Below, in pieces: positions 16,991-27,580 of a stretch of 64,000 nucleotides of DNA. Position 1 is the first letter of the stretch. Each line of letters starts with the position of its first letter. The notes under the pieces are model-generated. The model had not been told where the DNA came from and did no database searches. It was given only the letters and a program-made list of their open reading frames with translations. The translations under genes were made by a program, and so were the position numbers. Origin of the DNA: UBA4408 sp002389785 (lineage in GTDB: Bacteria > Bacteroidota > Bacteroidia > UBA4408); contig DAORJK010000007.1 in NCBI GenBank assembly GCA_035438985.1, forward strand, positions 62,001-126,000. Reading direction: 5' to 3'.

Positions 16991-18403
16991 TTAATGTGCG
17001 GCATCACTATGTGCGTGAGCCTCATCCATATCTTTATACTCTTTACGAATTTTTGTTCCGGATACTTTAGTAATCGTTTTTAATTCACTCATTGCTATTA
17101 CAGGGAAGAAGCGAACAAATAGCAAGAAGCAGGTAAAAAACAATCCAAGTGATCCAATAAAAATACCTACTTCAACCCAAGATGGATGATAGAAGCCCCA
17201 CTCTGAAGGCATATACGCACGGTGTAAAGAAGTAACGATGATCACAAATCGTTCGAACCACATACCAATGTTTACAAATATTGAAATAATAAAGGTTGCC
17301 ATAACACTGGTTCTGATTTTTTTGAACCAAAATAGTTGCGGAGTAATCACGTTGCAAGTCATCATACTCCAATATGCCCACCAGTAATATCCGGTTGCTC
17401 GGTTAATGAAAGCATAGGATTCATACTCAACACCTGAATACCAAGCGATAAAAAACTCGGTGATATAAGCCACACCAACAATTGAACCGGTGATTAAGAT
17501 GATTCGGTTCATCATATCAATGTGGTAATTTGTAATGTAATCTTCTAAACTAAGTACTTTGCGAGTAATGATAAGCAGCGTTTGAACCATTGCAAATCCT
17601 GAAAAGATAGCTCCCGCAACGAAATAAGGTGGGAAAATGGTAGTGTGCCATCCCGGAATGATGGAGGTAGCAAAGTCCATAGATACAATGGTGTGTACAG
17701 AAAGTACAAGTGGAGTACTCATACCGGCAAGCACCAAAGAAACCTCTTCAAAACGTTGCCAATTTTTTGCAGATCCAACCCATCCAAAACTTAATAGGCT
17801 ATAAAATCTTTTGTAACCCTTTGTTTTTGCACGATCGCGAACAACTGCAAAATCTGGAATTAAACCTGTATACCAAAATACCAAGGAAACTGAGAAGTAG
17901 GTAGAAACTGCAAAAGTATCCCAAATCAAAGGTGAGTTAAAATTTACCCACAAGGAACCAAATTGATTGGGTAATGGAAATAAAATATAATCTAACCAAG
18001 GGCGACCGGTATGTGTTAATAGAAAGGATGCAGCGCAGATTACGGCAAAAATTGTCATTGCTTCGGCTGCACGGTTGATCGACAATCTCCACTTTTGACG
18101 GAACAACAAAAGAATTGCAGAAATTAAAGTACCTGCGTGACCAATACCAACCCACCACACGAAATTGGTGATATCCCAACCCCAATCCACAACGTTGTTT
18201 AACCCCCATACACCAATCCCTTTTCCAACTGTAATACTTACGCAAAGCACCCACCACAATAACATGGCAACAGATATGGCAAATGCCCACCACCAGTATT
18301 TATTTGCTTTGCCTTCAATTGGTCGACAAACATCTTCGGTTATTTGGTGGTTCGTTTTATCACCTAAAATCAGCGGTTCTCTTATCGGTGCTTCGTACAT
18401 CAT
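16991..18403 (-). CDS. actC: Alternative complex III NrfD-like membrane subunit ActC
   Basis: A 470-residue integral membrane protein of the NrfD/PsrC family with about ten transmembrane segments. It opens with a short cytoplasmic stretch (REPLILGDKTNHQITEDV) typical of ActC. In ACIII this subunit is the core for menaquinol oxidation beside the Fe-S domain of ActB. Recognisable segments include WVGIGHAGTLISAILLLFRQ (TM3) and HTGRPWLDYILFPLPNQ. The C-terminus ends in a His/Asp/Glu-rich tail. Two ATGs are adjacent at the start; the first is used here. The gap to actB is 58 bases. Confidence 0.94.
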   Translation of the reverse strand: MMYEAPIREPLILGDKTNHQITEDVCRPIEGKANKYWWWAFAISVAMLLWWVLCVSITVGKGIGVWGLNNVVDWGWDITNFVWWVGIGHAGTLISAILLLFRQKWRLSINRAAEAMTIFAVICAASFLLTHTGRPWLDYILFPLPNQFGSLWVNFNSPLIWDTFAVSTYFSVSLVFWYTGLIPDFAVVRDRAKTKGYKRFYSLLSFGWVGSAKNWQRFEEVSLVLAGMSTPLVLSVHTIVSMDFATSIIPGWHTTIFPPYFVAGAIFSGFAMVQTLLIITRKVLSLEDYITNYHIDMMNRIILITGSIVGVAYITEFFIAWYSGVEYESYAFINRATGYYWWAYWSMMTCNVITPQLFWFKKIRTSVMATFIISIFVNIGMWFERFVIIVTSLHRAYMPSEWGFYHPSWVEVGIFIGSLGLFFTCFLLFVRFFPVIAMSELKTITKVSGTKIRKEYKDMDEAHAHSDAAH

Positions 18404-18461
18404 AGTATTCTGAATTTTTACAAAAAATTTATTTTATCCGATGAACTGAATCATCATTCAA

Positions 18462-21400
18462 TTAAGCTTCTTTTTCTTCGGTATTTCTAATTTTAGTCAA
18501 GTAGAAAACAGAAGGTTGAACATCAATTTCTTCGAGCATGTGATACATCCGTTCGTCTTTGCTGTTTTTCGCAACCTGACTATTTTCATCGAAAATATTT
18601 CCGAACACAATCGCATTGGTTGGGCATGACTGTGCACAGGCTGTTTGAATTTCTCCATCATTAATCCTTCTGCCGTCTTTTTTGGCAGCTAATTTTCCTT
18701 CCTGAATTCGTTGTACACACATGCTGCACTTTTCCATAACCCCTCTAGAACGTACTGAAACATCAGGATTCAAGACCATTCTACCAAGATCGTTGGTTAA
18801 GTTAAAATCAAAATCCTTGTCGTTGGTGTAACGGTACCAGTTGAATCGACGCACTTTATATGGGCAGTTATTCGCACAATATTTTGTTCCTAAGCATCGA
18901 TTGTAGGTCATTTGATTTAAACCTTCGCTGCTATGTGTAGTAGCTAACACCGGACAAACTGTTTCACAAGGTGCATGATCGCAGTGCTGACACATAACCG
19001 GCTGGAAAACTACTTTAGGATTTTCAGAAGGAATTTCCATGGCAGTAAACATGTCGATTTTTCCTTTTCCTTCTTCAGCAGCTTTTGCTTTGGTCATGTC
19101 GCTCGTATAATAACGATCGATACGAATCCAATGCATTTCGCGTGTTTTACTTACCTGATCCTTTCCAACAACCGGAACATTATTTTCAGCTGAACAGCTC
19201 ACAATACAGTTTCCGCATCCGATACAAGAGTTTAAGTCGATGCTCATACTCCATTTTAAATCGGTGGTTGGCTGTTTTGGATACTCTTTAGTAGCCCATA
19301 AATCTAATTCTTCTGCAGATTTTTCTTTGTGCTCATGTCCTTCTTTAACTTTGAACATTTCGCGTTCATTACCTGCTTTCGAATCTTTAATGTACTCGGT
19401 TAAGCTGGCTTCTTTTACCATGTTACGCCCCATGAGTGTATGGTGGGTTTGGGTAGAAGCCAAACTGTATTTATCAACTGAGGAGCCTATTTTTGCATCG
19501 AAACTAGTATAACTCAATGTTCCGTTTGAATTTCCTACTAATGCATAGGCGTTGCTTCCAATGTTTCCGCATTTACCTGCCTTGGTACGTCCATAACCTA
19601 AGGCTAATCCAACTGTTCCATAAACTTGTCCGGGTTGAGGGAATACAGGAGCTTTTAAAGTAACACCATTTACTGTAACTTCAACTACATCTGCCATTGC
19701 ACGTTGTTCCTGGAAAGTTTCGAATCCAAGTTCTTTCATTTGCTTTGGAGACATGGTTATATAATTGTCCCAAACAACTTTAGAAACCGGGTCAGGAACT
19801 TCTTGTAACCAAGGATTATTCGCTTGATTTCCGTTTCCTATGGCTGTTTTTTCATATAAGGTAATCTCAAAAGTACCTGTTTTAGATGCTGCTTGCATAA
19901 TTAGTGCGGCAGCTGCGGCAGCATCTCCGGCAAAGGTAGGTGCAACTGCAGGAGTCATACTAAATTCAATGCCTCCATCGTGCAAGCTTTTCATCCAATT
20001 GTTTTCAAACAATACTTCGCTTGTTTGCATTGGGAAAATATTTTTCTCCCAGTTAGCTTTAACGTAGGCCTGATAATCTCCGGCAATACCGGTCCATTTC
20101 ATCAAACTTTCTTGTGCTGAACGAGTATTAAAAATTGGGAAAATAGTAGGTTGTATTAAACTGTAAACCCCATTTCGCGGCATTGCATCACCCCATGATT
20201 CGAGGTAGTGATGGTCTGGTAATAAATAGGTTGCCAAACTTCCTGTTTCATCTTCACGATCGTTGAATGAAACCGTTAAAGCGGTTTTCTTCATTCCTTC
20301 TTCAAAACCTAAAGAAGCAGGTAATGAATATACCGGATTTACATTATACATGAGTAAAGCACTTATTTTTCCTGCTTTCATATCTGCAGCAAGTGCCACT
20401 ACATCAGCATCGTTTCCTTGATGCGTGCGATTTGCATTATCAATATCGATGGTAGCACCGTAATTTCCTAATGTATTGTTTATGGCATTAACAATCAGTT
20501 GAATTGCCGGATCATTTGAACCACACACTACCAATGATTTTCCTTTGGCAGCTACAAGTTCTTTTGCTGCAGCAGTAATATGTGCATCAAATTCCAATTG
20601 TTTTGTAGACAGCGAAGAGCCAGACACTTTATTGTATAAGCTAATTAAAGCAGCTCCCATTTGTGAAGGCTTTATACCAATTCGTTCATCTGCATTACTT
20701 CCGGTTAAGGACAAGTTGCTTTCAAACTGGTAATGTTTGCTCATGGTTTTATTTTCCTCATTAACCTTTCGGTTTTTTGCGTACTGACGAGCAGTTTCAA
20801 TTGGCGAAACCCAGTTGGTAAGGAAATCACAAGCAAAACTTACAATTACTTTGGCATTTTCGAAGTTGTATACGGGAACAACAGCTTTAGCGAAACTTTG
20901 CTTATTTGCTTCAATTATTCCGGAATAAGAAACAGCGTCGTAGGTAACGTGCTTAACATTTTTATATTTCGCACTAAATTCGGTGATAATTTGTTGTGTG
21001 CTTGGACTAATAATAGAGGAACTTAACAAGGCAGTTGTACCACCGGCCGCAGCAATTGAATCGAGCTGTGCCATAATTTTTTTATCTGCATCTTCCCAGG
21101 TAGTTGGAGCACCTTTTTCTTTTGGTCCATTTGCTCGTTCATTATCGTATAAAGAAAGAACAGAAGCCTGCACGCGTGAATTGGTGCCGCCTTGTGTAAT
21201 GGATGATAATTTGTTTCCTTCAATCTTAATAGGACGACCTTCGCGGGTTTTAACTAATACGTTGCAAAAATCATGGCCATCGTAAAAAGCAGTTGCATAC
21301 CAATTGCTAACTCCAACGGTAATTTCTTCGGGTTTAATTACATAGGGAATTACTCGGCTTACCGGAGTTTGGCAAGCTGCAAGGGAAGCTGCTGTAACAG

Positions 21401-21578
21401 AAAATCCTAAAAATTTAAGGAAATCTCTTCTGGGTGTAGAAGTCTCATCCAACGAATCATTGGATAGAAATTGCTCCATCGGAATTTCTTCTGCAAATTC
21501 GCTTTGCGCCGATTTAAGAAACGCAGGGTCGTTATTTAAATCTTCTAATCCCTTCCAGTATTTTTTTGTTGTACCCAT
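18462..21578 (-). CDS. actB: Alternative complex III molybdopterin-like/iron-sulfur subunit ActB
   Basis: A 1038-residue fusion of a molybdopterin-oxidoreductase-like domain that lacks cofactor in known ACIIIs (roughly residues 50-750) and a ferredoxin-type domain (about 780-1010). A twin-arginine motif, PRRDFLKFLG (Arg50-Arg51), leads into a hydrophobic stretch ending LAAC (Cys69), so it is exported folded and may be lipidated. Four Fe-S cluster motifs are visible: CIGCGNCIVSC, CQHCDHAPCETVC, CLGTKYCANNC and CSMCVQRIQ with a later CAQSCP. They form the electron wire from the quinol site in ActC to the haems of ActA. The Tat motif lies 50 residues in, as usual for this subunit. Confidence 0.95.
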   Translation of the reverse strand: MGTTKKYWKGLEDLNNDPAFLKSAQSEFAEEIPMEQFLSNDSLDETSTPRRDFLKFLGFSVTAASLAACQTPVSRVIPYVIKPEEITVGVSNWYATAFYDGHDFCNVLVKTREGRPIKIEGNKLSSITQGGTNSRVQASVLSLYDNERANGPKEKGAPTTWEDADKKIMAQLDSIAAAGGTTALLSSSIISPSTQQIITEFSAKYKNVKHVTYDAVSYSGIIEANKQSFAKAVVPVYNFENAKVIVSFACDFLTNWVSPIETARQYAKNRKVNEENKTMSKHYQFESNLSLTGSNADERIGIKPSQMGAALISLYNKVSGSSLSTKQLEFDAHITAAAKELVAAKGKSLVVCGSNDPAIQLIVNAINNTLGNYGATIDIDNANRTHQGNDADVVALAADMKAGKISALLMYNVNPVYSLPASLGFEEGMKKTALTVSFNDREDETGSLATYLLPDHHYLESWGDAMPRNGVYSLIQPTIFPIFNTRSAQESLMKWTGIAGDYQAYVKANWEKNIFPMQTSEVLFENNWMKSLHDGGIEFSMTPAVAPTFAGDAAAAAALIMQAASKTGTFEITLYEKTAIGNGNQANNPWLQEVPDPVSKVVWDNYITMSPKQMKELGFETFQEQRAMADVVEVTVNGVTLKAPVFPQPGQVYGTVGLALGYGRTKAGKCGNIGSNAYALVGNSNGTLSYTSFDAKIGSSVDKYSLASTQTHHTLMGRNMVKEASLTEYIKDSKAGNEREMFKVKEGHEHKEKSAEELDLWATKEYPKQPTTDLKWSMSIDLNSCIGCGNCIVSCSAENNVPVVGKDQVSKTREMHWIRIDRYYTSDMTKAKAAEEGKGKIDMFTAMEIPSENPKVVFQPVMCQHCDHAPCETVCPVLATTHSSEGLNQMTYNRCLGTKYCANNCPYKVRRFNWYRYTNDKDFDFNLTNDLGRMVLNPDVSVRSRGVMEKCSMCVQRIQEGKLAAKKDGRRINDGEIQTACAQSCPTNAIVFGNIFDENSQVAKNSKDERMYHMLEEIDVQPSVFYLTKIRNTEEKEA

Positions 21579-21671
21579 ATTTTTTGTAAAAGCTAAATGT
21601 TGAATTTTAAATCAGGAATTAACGAGCAGCAATTCACTCACTTAAAAACTATTATTCAAATATTCGTTTTA

Positions 21672-22925
21672 TTAATAATGACATTTACCACATTCAATAC
21701 CACCCATTTTATCCACTGTAATTTTTTCACCTTTGTGCTCTGCGGCAAGTTTTGCATGTAATTTATCGTAATAAGGATTACCGGCCATTTGTACTTCCGT
21801 TTCGCGGTGACAATTTACACACCAACCCATTGTAAGCGGAGAATACTGACGAATAGTATCCATTTCGGCTACGGGTCCATGGCATTTGGTACATTCAATT
21901 TTACCTACTACCACGTGTTGTGAGTGATTAAAATATACTAAATCTGGTAAAGTATGTACACGCACCCACTTAATTGGTTTTTGATTTGGGCCATATACTT
22001 GAGTTGTTGGGTTATAATCAAGTGCCGCATAAATTTTTGCTATCTCAGTTTTACCGGTAACAGGCCCTTCTTGAATATACTTATGACAATTCATACAAAC
22101 GTTGGCAGAAGGTACATTTGCCACCTTACTTTTTTCAACTCCGGAGTGACAATACACACAATTGATGGCATTTTGCCCGGCGTGAATCTTGTGCGAGAAT
22201 TTGATTGGTTGTTCAGGTTTGTAACCAGTATAAACGCCTAAACTCATCATTCCATTCCAGGCTGCACGTGAACCCCAGCTTACCAATATCAAAATTATTA
22301 CTGCCATGTGCTTCTTATGTGTGCGCATCCAATGTTTGGCAGCCGGGATAGTAGCTAATTTTACCGGTTCAGGTAATCCATCACGTTCACGAACTAAACG
22401 AGCCAGGGTTTCTTTAATACCGCCTAATACAACTATTAAAATGATAAAAATTGCTGCTAACGCAAGCAATACGTAGTTCCAAATTCCATCTTCATTGCTG
22501 GTGGTTGGGCTGGCTCCCGCTGCTCCTCCAGTAGCGGTGGCAGCTTGCTTAGGAGCGGGTGGGTTCTTAAGGTATTCTATTAAAGAAGCAAGTTGGTCAT
22601 CTTTCAAATTATCAAAAGAAGACATGGCAGCCTTGTTATTTTCTTCGTAGATCTTTTTAGCGTAAGCATCACCTGATTTGATAACAGCTGAACTATTTTT
22701 AATCCAGGTTTTCAACCAGTCTTCACTAGGAACACGTTTTAATACATCCTTTAAACCGGGACCAACTACTTTAGTGGTTCCGATGCTATGACAGGATGTA
22801 CAATTTTGTTTAAAAATTTTCTCTCCTTGCTCAGCACTAGCTTGTGCAAATACACTTGAAAAATTGACGATTAATGTGAAAAGGAGAATGGAGAGAGAAA
22901 AACGGACTGTTTTAAGTTTTATCAT
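21672..22925 (-). CDS. actA: Alternative complex III multihaem cytochrome c subunit ActA, with extra N-terminal haem domain
   Basis: The electron-exit subunit of ACIII (417 residues). The ATG at 22925 gives a normal signal peptide (MIKLKTVRFS... FAQ); an in-frame TTG seven codons earlier is less likely. The mature N-terminus is a single-haem cytochrome c (CTSCHS, Cys42/Cys45/His46). A membrane helix (about 148-168) and a second one (about 206-226) follow, then a block with five haem motifs: CVYCHS, CMNCHK, CTKCHG, CVNCHR and CGKCHY. That makes six CxxCH sites, whereas the classical ActA core is pentahaem. It is the first gene of the operon, with a good promoter about 130 bases upstream. Confidence 0.93.
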   Translation of the reverse strand: MIKLKTVRFSLSILLFTLIVNFSSVFAQASAEQGEKIFKQNCTSCHSIGTTKVVGPGLKDVLKRVPSEDWLKTWIKNSSAVIKSGDAYAKKIYEENNKAAMSSFDNLKDDQLASLIEYLKNPPAPKQAATATGGAAGASPTTSNEDGIWNYVLLALAAIFIILIVVLGGIKETLARLVRERDGLPEPVKLATIPAAKHWMRTHKKHMAVIILILVSWGSRAAWNGMMSLGVYTGYKPEQPIKFSHKIHAGQNAINCVYCHSGVEKSKVANVPSANVCMNCHKYIQEGPVTGKTEIAKIYAALDYNPTTQVYGPNQKPIKWVRVHTLPDLVYFNHSQHVVVGKIECTKCHGPVAEMDTIRQYSPLTMGWCVNCHRETEVQMAGNPYYDKLHAKLAAEHKGEKITVDKMGGIECGKCHY

Positions 22926-23055
22926 AAAAGCAATTTTAACGTTCAAATCAAAGTAAACAAATGCAACAAAAACCTACTTAAATTAAGGTATTCGCGATAA
23001 AAATGGAGGATAAAAATTTTGTCAATTTTTAACAAAAGCCCTTTTTTACCGGCGG

Positions 23056-23088
23056 CAAATTTACAAGAATAGATATTTTATACTCAAA
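23056..23088 (-). promoter_or_regulatory. Promoter of the act-cox operon
   Basis: On the minus strand TTTG (23088-23085), a 21-base spacer, then TAAATTTG (23063-23056): both boxes of the Bacteroidota sigma-A promoter (TTTG...TAnnTTTG) match fully. Transcription would begin near 23050, giving a leader of about 125 bases before the actA ATG. The rest of 22926-23353 (about 430 bases) is AT-rich with no ORF, hairpin or RNA gene that I recognise. Confidence 0.65.
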
Positions 23089-23353
23089 TAAAATGTTGAA
23101 AAAAGTTGGGATTTTGTAATTTATAATAATTCTAAATAAGCGTCTTTTTGTTTAAAAAAAATTAACCTTTAGAACTTCCGAAAATTATAATTAATTACAA
23201 TTCAACACTATGGGAATTCAATAAAATTGTAAACAAAAACCAACTGGTAATTTTATCAATTCACTGTTAAAAAAAATAGCTTTTTATGAATAGCGCTTTG
23301 TGAATAAGTATAGCAAAAACCAACCAACTAGTAAGTACAATAAATAAAAAACA

Positions 23354-24622
23354 TTAGAGCCCTACTAAAACTTCAAGTGGATCTTTTCCTGAGAAAATCA
23401 TTTTTACCGGATTTTCGAGCATTTCTTTCACTTTCACCAAAAATCCTACTGATTCACGACCATCAATAATTCGGTGGTCATAACTAAGAGCTACGTACAT
23501 CATTGGTCGAATAACGACCTGACCGTTCACAGCTATAGGTCGGTCAACTACGTTATGCATTCCCAAAATAGCACTTTGTGGAGGATTAATAATTGGAGTA
23601 CTCATCATGCTTCCAAAAACTCCACCATTCGTAATGGTAAAGGTACCACCGCTCATTTCCTCAATGGTTATTTTATTGTCACGGGCTTTGAGTGCCAGGT
23701 TTTTAATTTCAGTTTCAATTTGAGCAAGGCTCATCAACTCAGCATTGCGCAATACCGGTACTACCAGACCTTTGGGAGCACTCACAGCGATTCCTACATC
23801 AGCGTACTTGTGGTAAACAATTTCCTCTCCGTCGATTTGGGCATTTACTGCCGGAAACATTGCCAATGCTTCAGTTACCGCTTTTGTGAAAAAGGACATG
23901 AATCCTAAATTAACACCGAAACTTTCTTTGAATTTGTCTTTGTATTTGCTTCTTAAATTCATTATTGCACTCATGTCTACCTCATTAAAAGTAGTAAGCA
24001 TGGCAGTTTCATTTTTAACAGCAACGAGTCGTTGAGCCAATTTTTTCCGCAACGGACTCATTTTGTTACGTTCGGTTTCGCGGCCACCATTCATTGAACT
24101 AGTAACAACAGCAGTATTTGAAGCAATGGAAGGAGCAAGTGGTGCAGAAAATCCTTTTGCCAAAATACTTGTAACGTCTGATTTAGTAATTCTACCATCT
24201 TTGCCACTCGCAGTTACTTGTGAAACTGGAATTGAATTTTCATCCATTAGTTTCTTGGCTGCAGGAGAAGGAACATCTTTGGCATAGCTTGTTTTTTGAT
24301 TCGTGACTGCATCGCTTGAAGGAACCTTTTCTGTAACTGCTTTGACAGCAGGTGGAGTCGGGTTTTCATTACTAACCGGAGCTTTTACACTAGTATCAAT
24401 TGTACAAATGCTTGCTCCTACTTGTACAGTATCGCCTTCTTTCACCAATAGTTTAATTGCTCCTGATTCTTCGGCATTTACCGTTAAGGTTGCTTTATCG
24501 CTATCAATTTCGCATAGTTCTTCGTCTTTACGAACCACGTCGCCTTCCTTTTTTAGCCATCGAGCTATTATTACTTCTGTAATTGATTCACCCGGACTTG
24601 GTACTTTAATTTCTACTATCAT
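23354..24622 (-). CDS. sucB: 2-oxoglutarate dehydrogenase E2, dihydrolipoyl succinyltransferase
   Basis: Transfers the succinyl group from lipoamide to CoA in the TCA cycle. The 422 residues show the expected order: one lipoyl domain (residues 1-75, lipoylated Lys43 in IDSDKATL); a Pro/Ala/Thr-rich linker; a peripheral subunit-binding domain (about 117-150, [13 protein letters not shown]); and a catalytic acyltransferase domain with [13 protein letters not shown], in which His383 and Asp387 are the catalytic pair. It follows sucA by 25 bases on the same strand. The E3 subunit is not in the window. Confidence 0.96.
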   Translation of the reverse strand: MIVEIKVPSPGESITEVIIARWLKKEGDVVRKDEELCEIDSDKATLTVNAEESGAIKLLVKEGDTVQVGASICTIDTSVKAPVSNENPTPPAVKAVTEKVPSSDAVTNQKTSYAKDVPSPAAKKLMDENSIPVSQVTASGKDGRITKSDVTSILAKGFSAPLAPSIASNTAVVTSSMNGGRETERNKMSPLRKKLAQRLVAVKNETAMLTTFNEVDMSAIMNLRSKYKDKFKESFGVNLGFMSFFTKAVTEALAMFPAVNAQIDGEEIVYHKYADVGIAVSAPKGLVVPVLRNAELMSLAQIETEIKNLALKARDNKITIEEMSGGTFTITNGGVFGSMMSTPIINPPQSAILGMHNVVDRPIAVNGQVVIRPMMYVALSYDHRIIDGRESVGFLVKVKEMLENPVKMIFSGKDPLEVLVGL

Positions 24623-24647
24623 CGAATACTTAATTTAAAGCGCTATG

Positions 24648-27368
24648 TTAATTTTCAAAAACTTTATCAATAATCATTTTTTGCTGCATGTCGTGCGATT
24701 TGCTAAAACCGGTTGCCGGTGTTGCACTTTCCAAACGTGAAACCAGCTGAAGAGGAACCTCTTTAAAAACTCGTAAAAGGAAGCTCCAAGCACCCATATT
24801 TTCAGGTTCTTCTTGTGCCCAAATGTACTTTTTAGCGGAAGTATATTTTGCAATTAGTTGATTTAATTGTAATAAAGGTAGCGGATAAATCTGCTCCAGA
24901 CGAACAATGGCAAAGCTTTCGAGATTGTCCTTTTGCTTACGTTCAATTAAATCGTAGTAAATTTTTCCGCTACAAAATACGACGGTTTTAACTTTTTCAA
25001 TTTGGGCGGTAGCGTCATCAATTGTTTCTTTAAAGCCTCCTTGAGTAAAATCCTCAAGAGTTGAAATACAGGTAGGATAACGCAGAAGTTTCTTTGGAGT
25101 AAATACCACCAGTGGTTTACGGAATTCGCGAATCAATTGGCGGCGCAATATGTGAAACATATTTGCAGGTGTGGAGCAATTCGCAATTTGAATATTGTTG
25201 TCGGCACAAAGCTGCAAGAATCGTTCAATGCGCGCACTTGAATGCTCTGGGCCCATTCCTTCATATCCGTGTGGAAGCAACATTACCAGGCCTGTCATTT
25301 TACGCCACTTATTTTCGGAACAGGTAATAAATTGGTCAATCATAATTTGAGCTCCGTTAAAAAAGTCACCAAATTGTGCTTCCCAAATCGTTAATGTATC
25401 AGGGGTTGCCATGCTATATCCATATTCAAAACCTAATACTCCGTATTCAGATAAATGCGAATTGTAAATATTAAATGCACCTTGTTTCGGATGCAAATGT
25501 TCGAGTGGAATAAATTCTTCTTCTGAATCCTCAATTTTAACGACTGCATGACGATGACTAAAAGTTCCTCGTTCAACATCCTGACCACTGAAGCGAACCT
25601 GATTACCGGCATTGAGCAAGGTGGCATAGGCCATTAGTTCGGCCATCCCCCAATCATAGCTATTGTTGTTAATCATAGCTTCGCGGTCTTTAAACAACTT
25701 CACGGTTTTGTTAAACCACTTTTTTCCTTGGGGAAGTGTGGTAATTTTTTTTGCGAGATCCAAAAACACTTCTTTGGTAACCGAAGTATCGGGAGATTTG
25801 TAAAAATCTTCGCTTTTAGCCATGCGCTTTCCAGCCCATGATCCTTCGAGGAAAGAAGTAATTTTTGCCTTCTCTGCTTGTTTACCTTCCTCCAGTTTTT
25901 CTTGTAAAAGTTCTTTGAATTTATCTTCGATGTCTTTCAAATAATCAGCATTTACAATGCCTTGCGCTTTTAATTTTTCAAAATATATTTCACGTGGATT
26001 CGGATGGTCGGCAATTAGTTTGTATAATACCGGCTGTGTAAACCTTGGTTCATCACCTTCATTGTGGCCATATTTTCGATAACACAAAACATCAATAAAT
26101 ACATCTTTATGGAATTTTTGACGAAACTCCATTGCCATTTTACAAGTGAATACCAATGCTTCTACATCGTCGCCATTCACATGAAAAACCGGCGACAACA
26201 CTACTTTGGCAACATCCGTACAATAAATACTGGAGCGGGCGTCGATGTAATTGGTAGTAAATCCAACCTGATTGTTAATTACCAGATGGACTGTCCCTCC
26301 TGTTTTATAGCCATCGAGTTGACTCATTTGAATTACTTCGTACACTATTCCCTGTCCGGCTATTGCGGCATCACCATGAATTAAAATAGGAGCAACTTTT
26401 GAGTTATCGCCTTTGTGTAGGTTGTCGATTTTTGCACGTGTAATACCCTCCACCACAGGATCTACTGCCTCAAGATGCGAAGGATTGGGAGTAAGGCTTA
26501 AGTGAACATATTTTCCACTTTGGGTGAGGGTATTGTTGCTGTAGCCTTGGTGGTATTTTACATCACCATCGTAATGACTGTCGTCGCTTCCCAATCCGCC
26601 AAACTCGGCAAAAATATCTTGGTAGGGTTTCCGTAAAATATTGGCCAAAACATTTAACCGCCCACGGTGACTCATTCCCACCACAAAGTGATCAATGCCT
26701 AGTTCGGCTCCTGTTTCAATGATGGTATCGAGCGAAGGAATAGAGGTTTCTCCACCTTCAATCGAAAATCGTTTTTGGCCTACAAACTTTGTATTTAAAA
26801 AATTCTCAAATACTGTGGCTTCGTTGAGTTTACCAAGTATTGATTTTTTTTCTTCAGCTGAAAATTTTGGAGTGTTTTTACTGCCTTCCATTTTGGATTG
26901 CAGCCAATTTACTATTTCAGCGTTTCTAATATACATGTATTCAACGCCTATTGATTCGCAATAGGTTTGTTGAAGATGTGCTATAATATCTTTGAGTTTT
27001 GCCGGACCAATACCAATTTGAGTTCCTGCTTGAAATACGGTATCGAGGTCGCTTTGGGTGAGACCAAAGTTTTCGATTGCAAGGGTTGGAGTGTAAGTAC
27101 GTCTTTCGCGAACAGGATTCGTTTTAGTAAATAAATGGCCACGCATGCGATAGCCATTGATTAAATTTATGACTTTAAACTCGGTTTGAAATTCTTGTGG
27201 AACAGCTTCGTTTGTCGAGGTTTTAGAAAATCCTGTTTTAGAAAATTCAAATCCTTCAAAAAATTTTTTCCATCCAAAGTCAACCGAATCGGGGTTGCTT
27301 TTGTATTGATGATACAATTCATCCACCGAATCAATTTCGGCATTACCTAAATAGGTTAGCATATCCAT
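24648..27368 (-). CDS. sucA: 2-oxoglutarate dehydrogenase E1
   Basis: The thiamine-diphosphate-dependent decarboxylase of the 2-oxoglutarate dehydrogenase complex (906 residues, usual length). It has the E1o N-terminal segment (LTYLGNAEIDSVDELYHQYKS, then WKKFFEGFEF), a HGDAAIAGQGIVYE block with active-site residues, INNQVGFTT, RKYGHNEGDEPRFTQP for ThDP/Mg binding, and a transketolase-like C-terminal half (LLPHGYEGMGPEHSSARIERFLQLC). The start is placed at the ATG at 27368; an in-frame TTG three codons upstream gives a longer but less typical N-terminus, and ATG 27362 is also possible. Confidence 0.96.
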   Translation of the reverse strand: MDMLTYLGNAEIDSVDELYHQYKSNPDSVDFGWKKFFEGFEFSKTGFSKTSTNEAVPQEFQTEFKVINLINGYRMRGHLFTKTNPVRERRTYTPTLAIENFGLTQSDLDTVFQAGTQIGIGPAKLKDIIAHLQQTYCESIGVEYMYIRNAEIVNWLQSKMEGSKNTPKFSAEEKKSILGKLNEATVFENFLNTKFVGQKRFSIEGGETSIPSLDTIIETGAELGIDHFVVGMSHRGRLNVLANILRKPYQDIFAEFGGLGSDDSHYDGDVKYHQGYSNNTLTQSGKYVHLSLTPNPSHLEAVDPVVEGITRAKIDNLHKGDNSKVAPILIHGDAAIAGQGIVYEVIQMSQLDGYKTGGTVHLVINNQVGFTTNYIDARSSIYCTDVAKVVLSPVFHVNGDDVEALVFTCKMAMEFRQKFHKDVFIDVLCYRKYGHNEGDEPRFTQPVLYKLIADHPNPREIYFEKLKAQGIVNADYLKDIEDKFKELLQEKLEEGKQAEKAKITSFLEGSWAGKRMAKSEDFYKSPDTSVTKEVFLDLAKKITTLPQGKKWFNKTVKLFKDREAMINNNSYDWGMAELMAYATLLNAGNQVRFSGQDVERGTFSHRHAVVKIEDSEEEFIPLEHLHPKQGAFNIYNSHLSEYGVLGFEYGYSMATPDTLTIWEAQFGDFFNGAQIMIDQFITCSENKWRKMTGLVMLLPHGYEGMGPEHSSARIERFLQLCADNNIQIANCSTPANMFHILRRQLIREFRKPLVVFTPKKLLRYPTCISTLEDFTQGGFKETIDDATAQIEKVKTVVFCSGKIYYDLIERKQKDNLESFAIVRLEQIYPLPLLQLNQLIAKYTSAKKYIWAQEEPENMGAWSFLLRVFKEVPLQLVSRLESATPATGFSKSHDMQQKMIIDKVFEN

Positions 27369-27389
27369 TTTATACAAACATTTGAGGCG

Positions 27390-27397
27390 TAAAAGTA
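27390..27397 (-). promoter_or_regulatory. Candidate -7 box for sucAB
   Basis: TACTTTTA on the minus strand matches seven of eight positions of TAnnTTTG, and a start near 27383 would leave a leader of about 15 bases before the ATG at 27368. I see no clear -33 TTTG at the right distance, so this is a weak call. Confidence 0.35.
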
Positions 27398-27580
27398 AGT
27401 TTTTGTTTGAATGTAATCTATTCTTTTGAACGGTAATTTGGTGCTTGATTTTTATCCTTGATTTTAAAGGATATTAGCGATTGTGCCAGCAGGCTGTTTC
27501 CTTATTACTGTAATTAGAAAACTTATTGGCAAATTAACTTCACACTTTGAAACTTTACATTAAATTGAAAGCATCATCTT

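Noticed and set aside
21672..22946. Longer actA start at the in-frame TTG (22946)
   Set aside because: The ATG at 22925 gives a textbook signal peptide; the TTG only adds seven residues before it.
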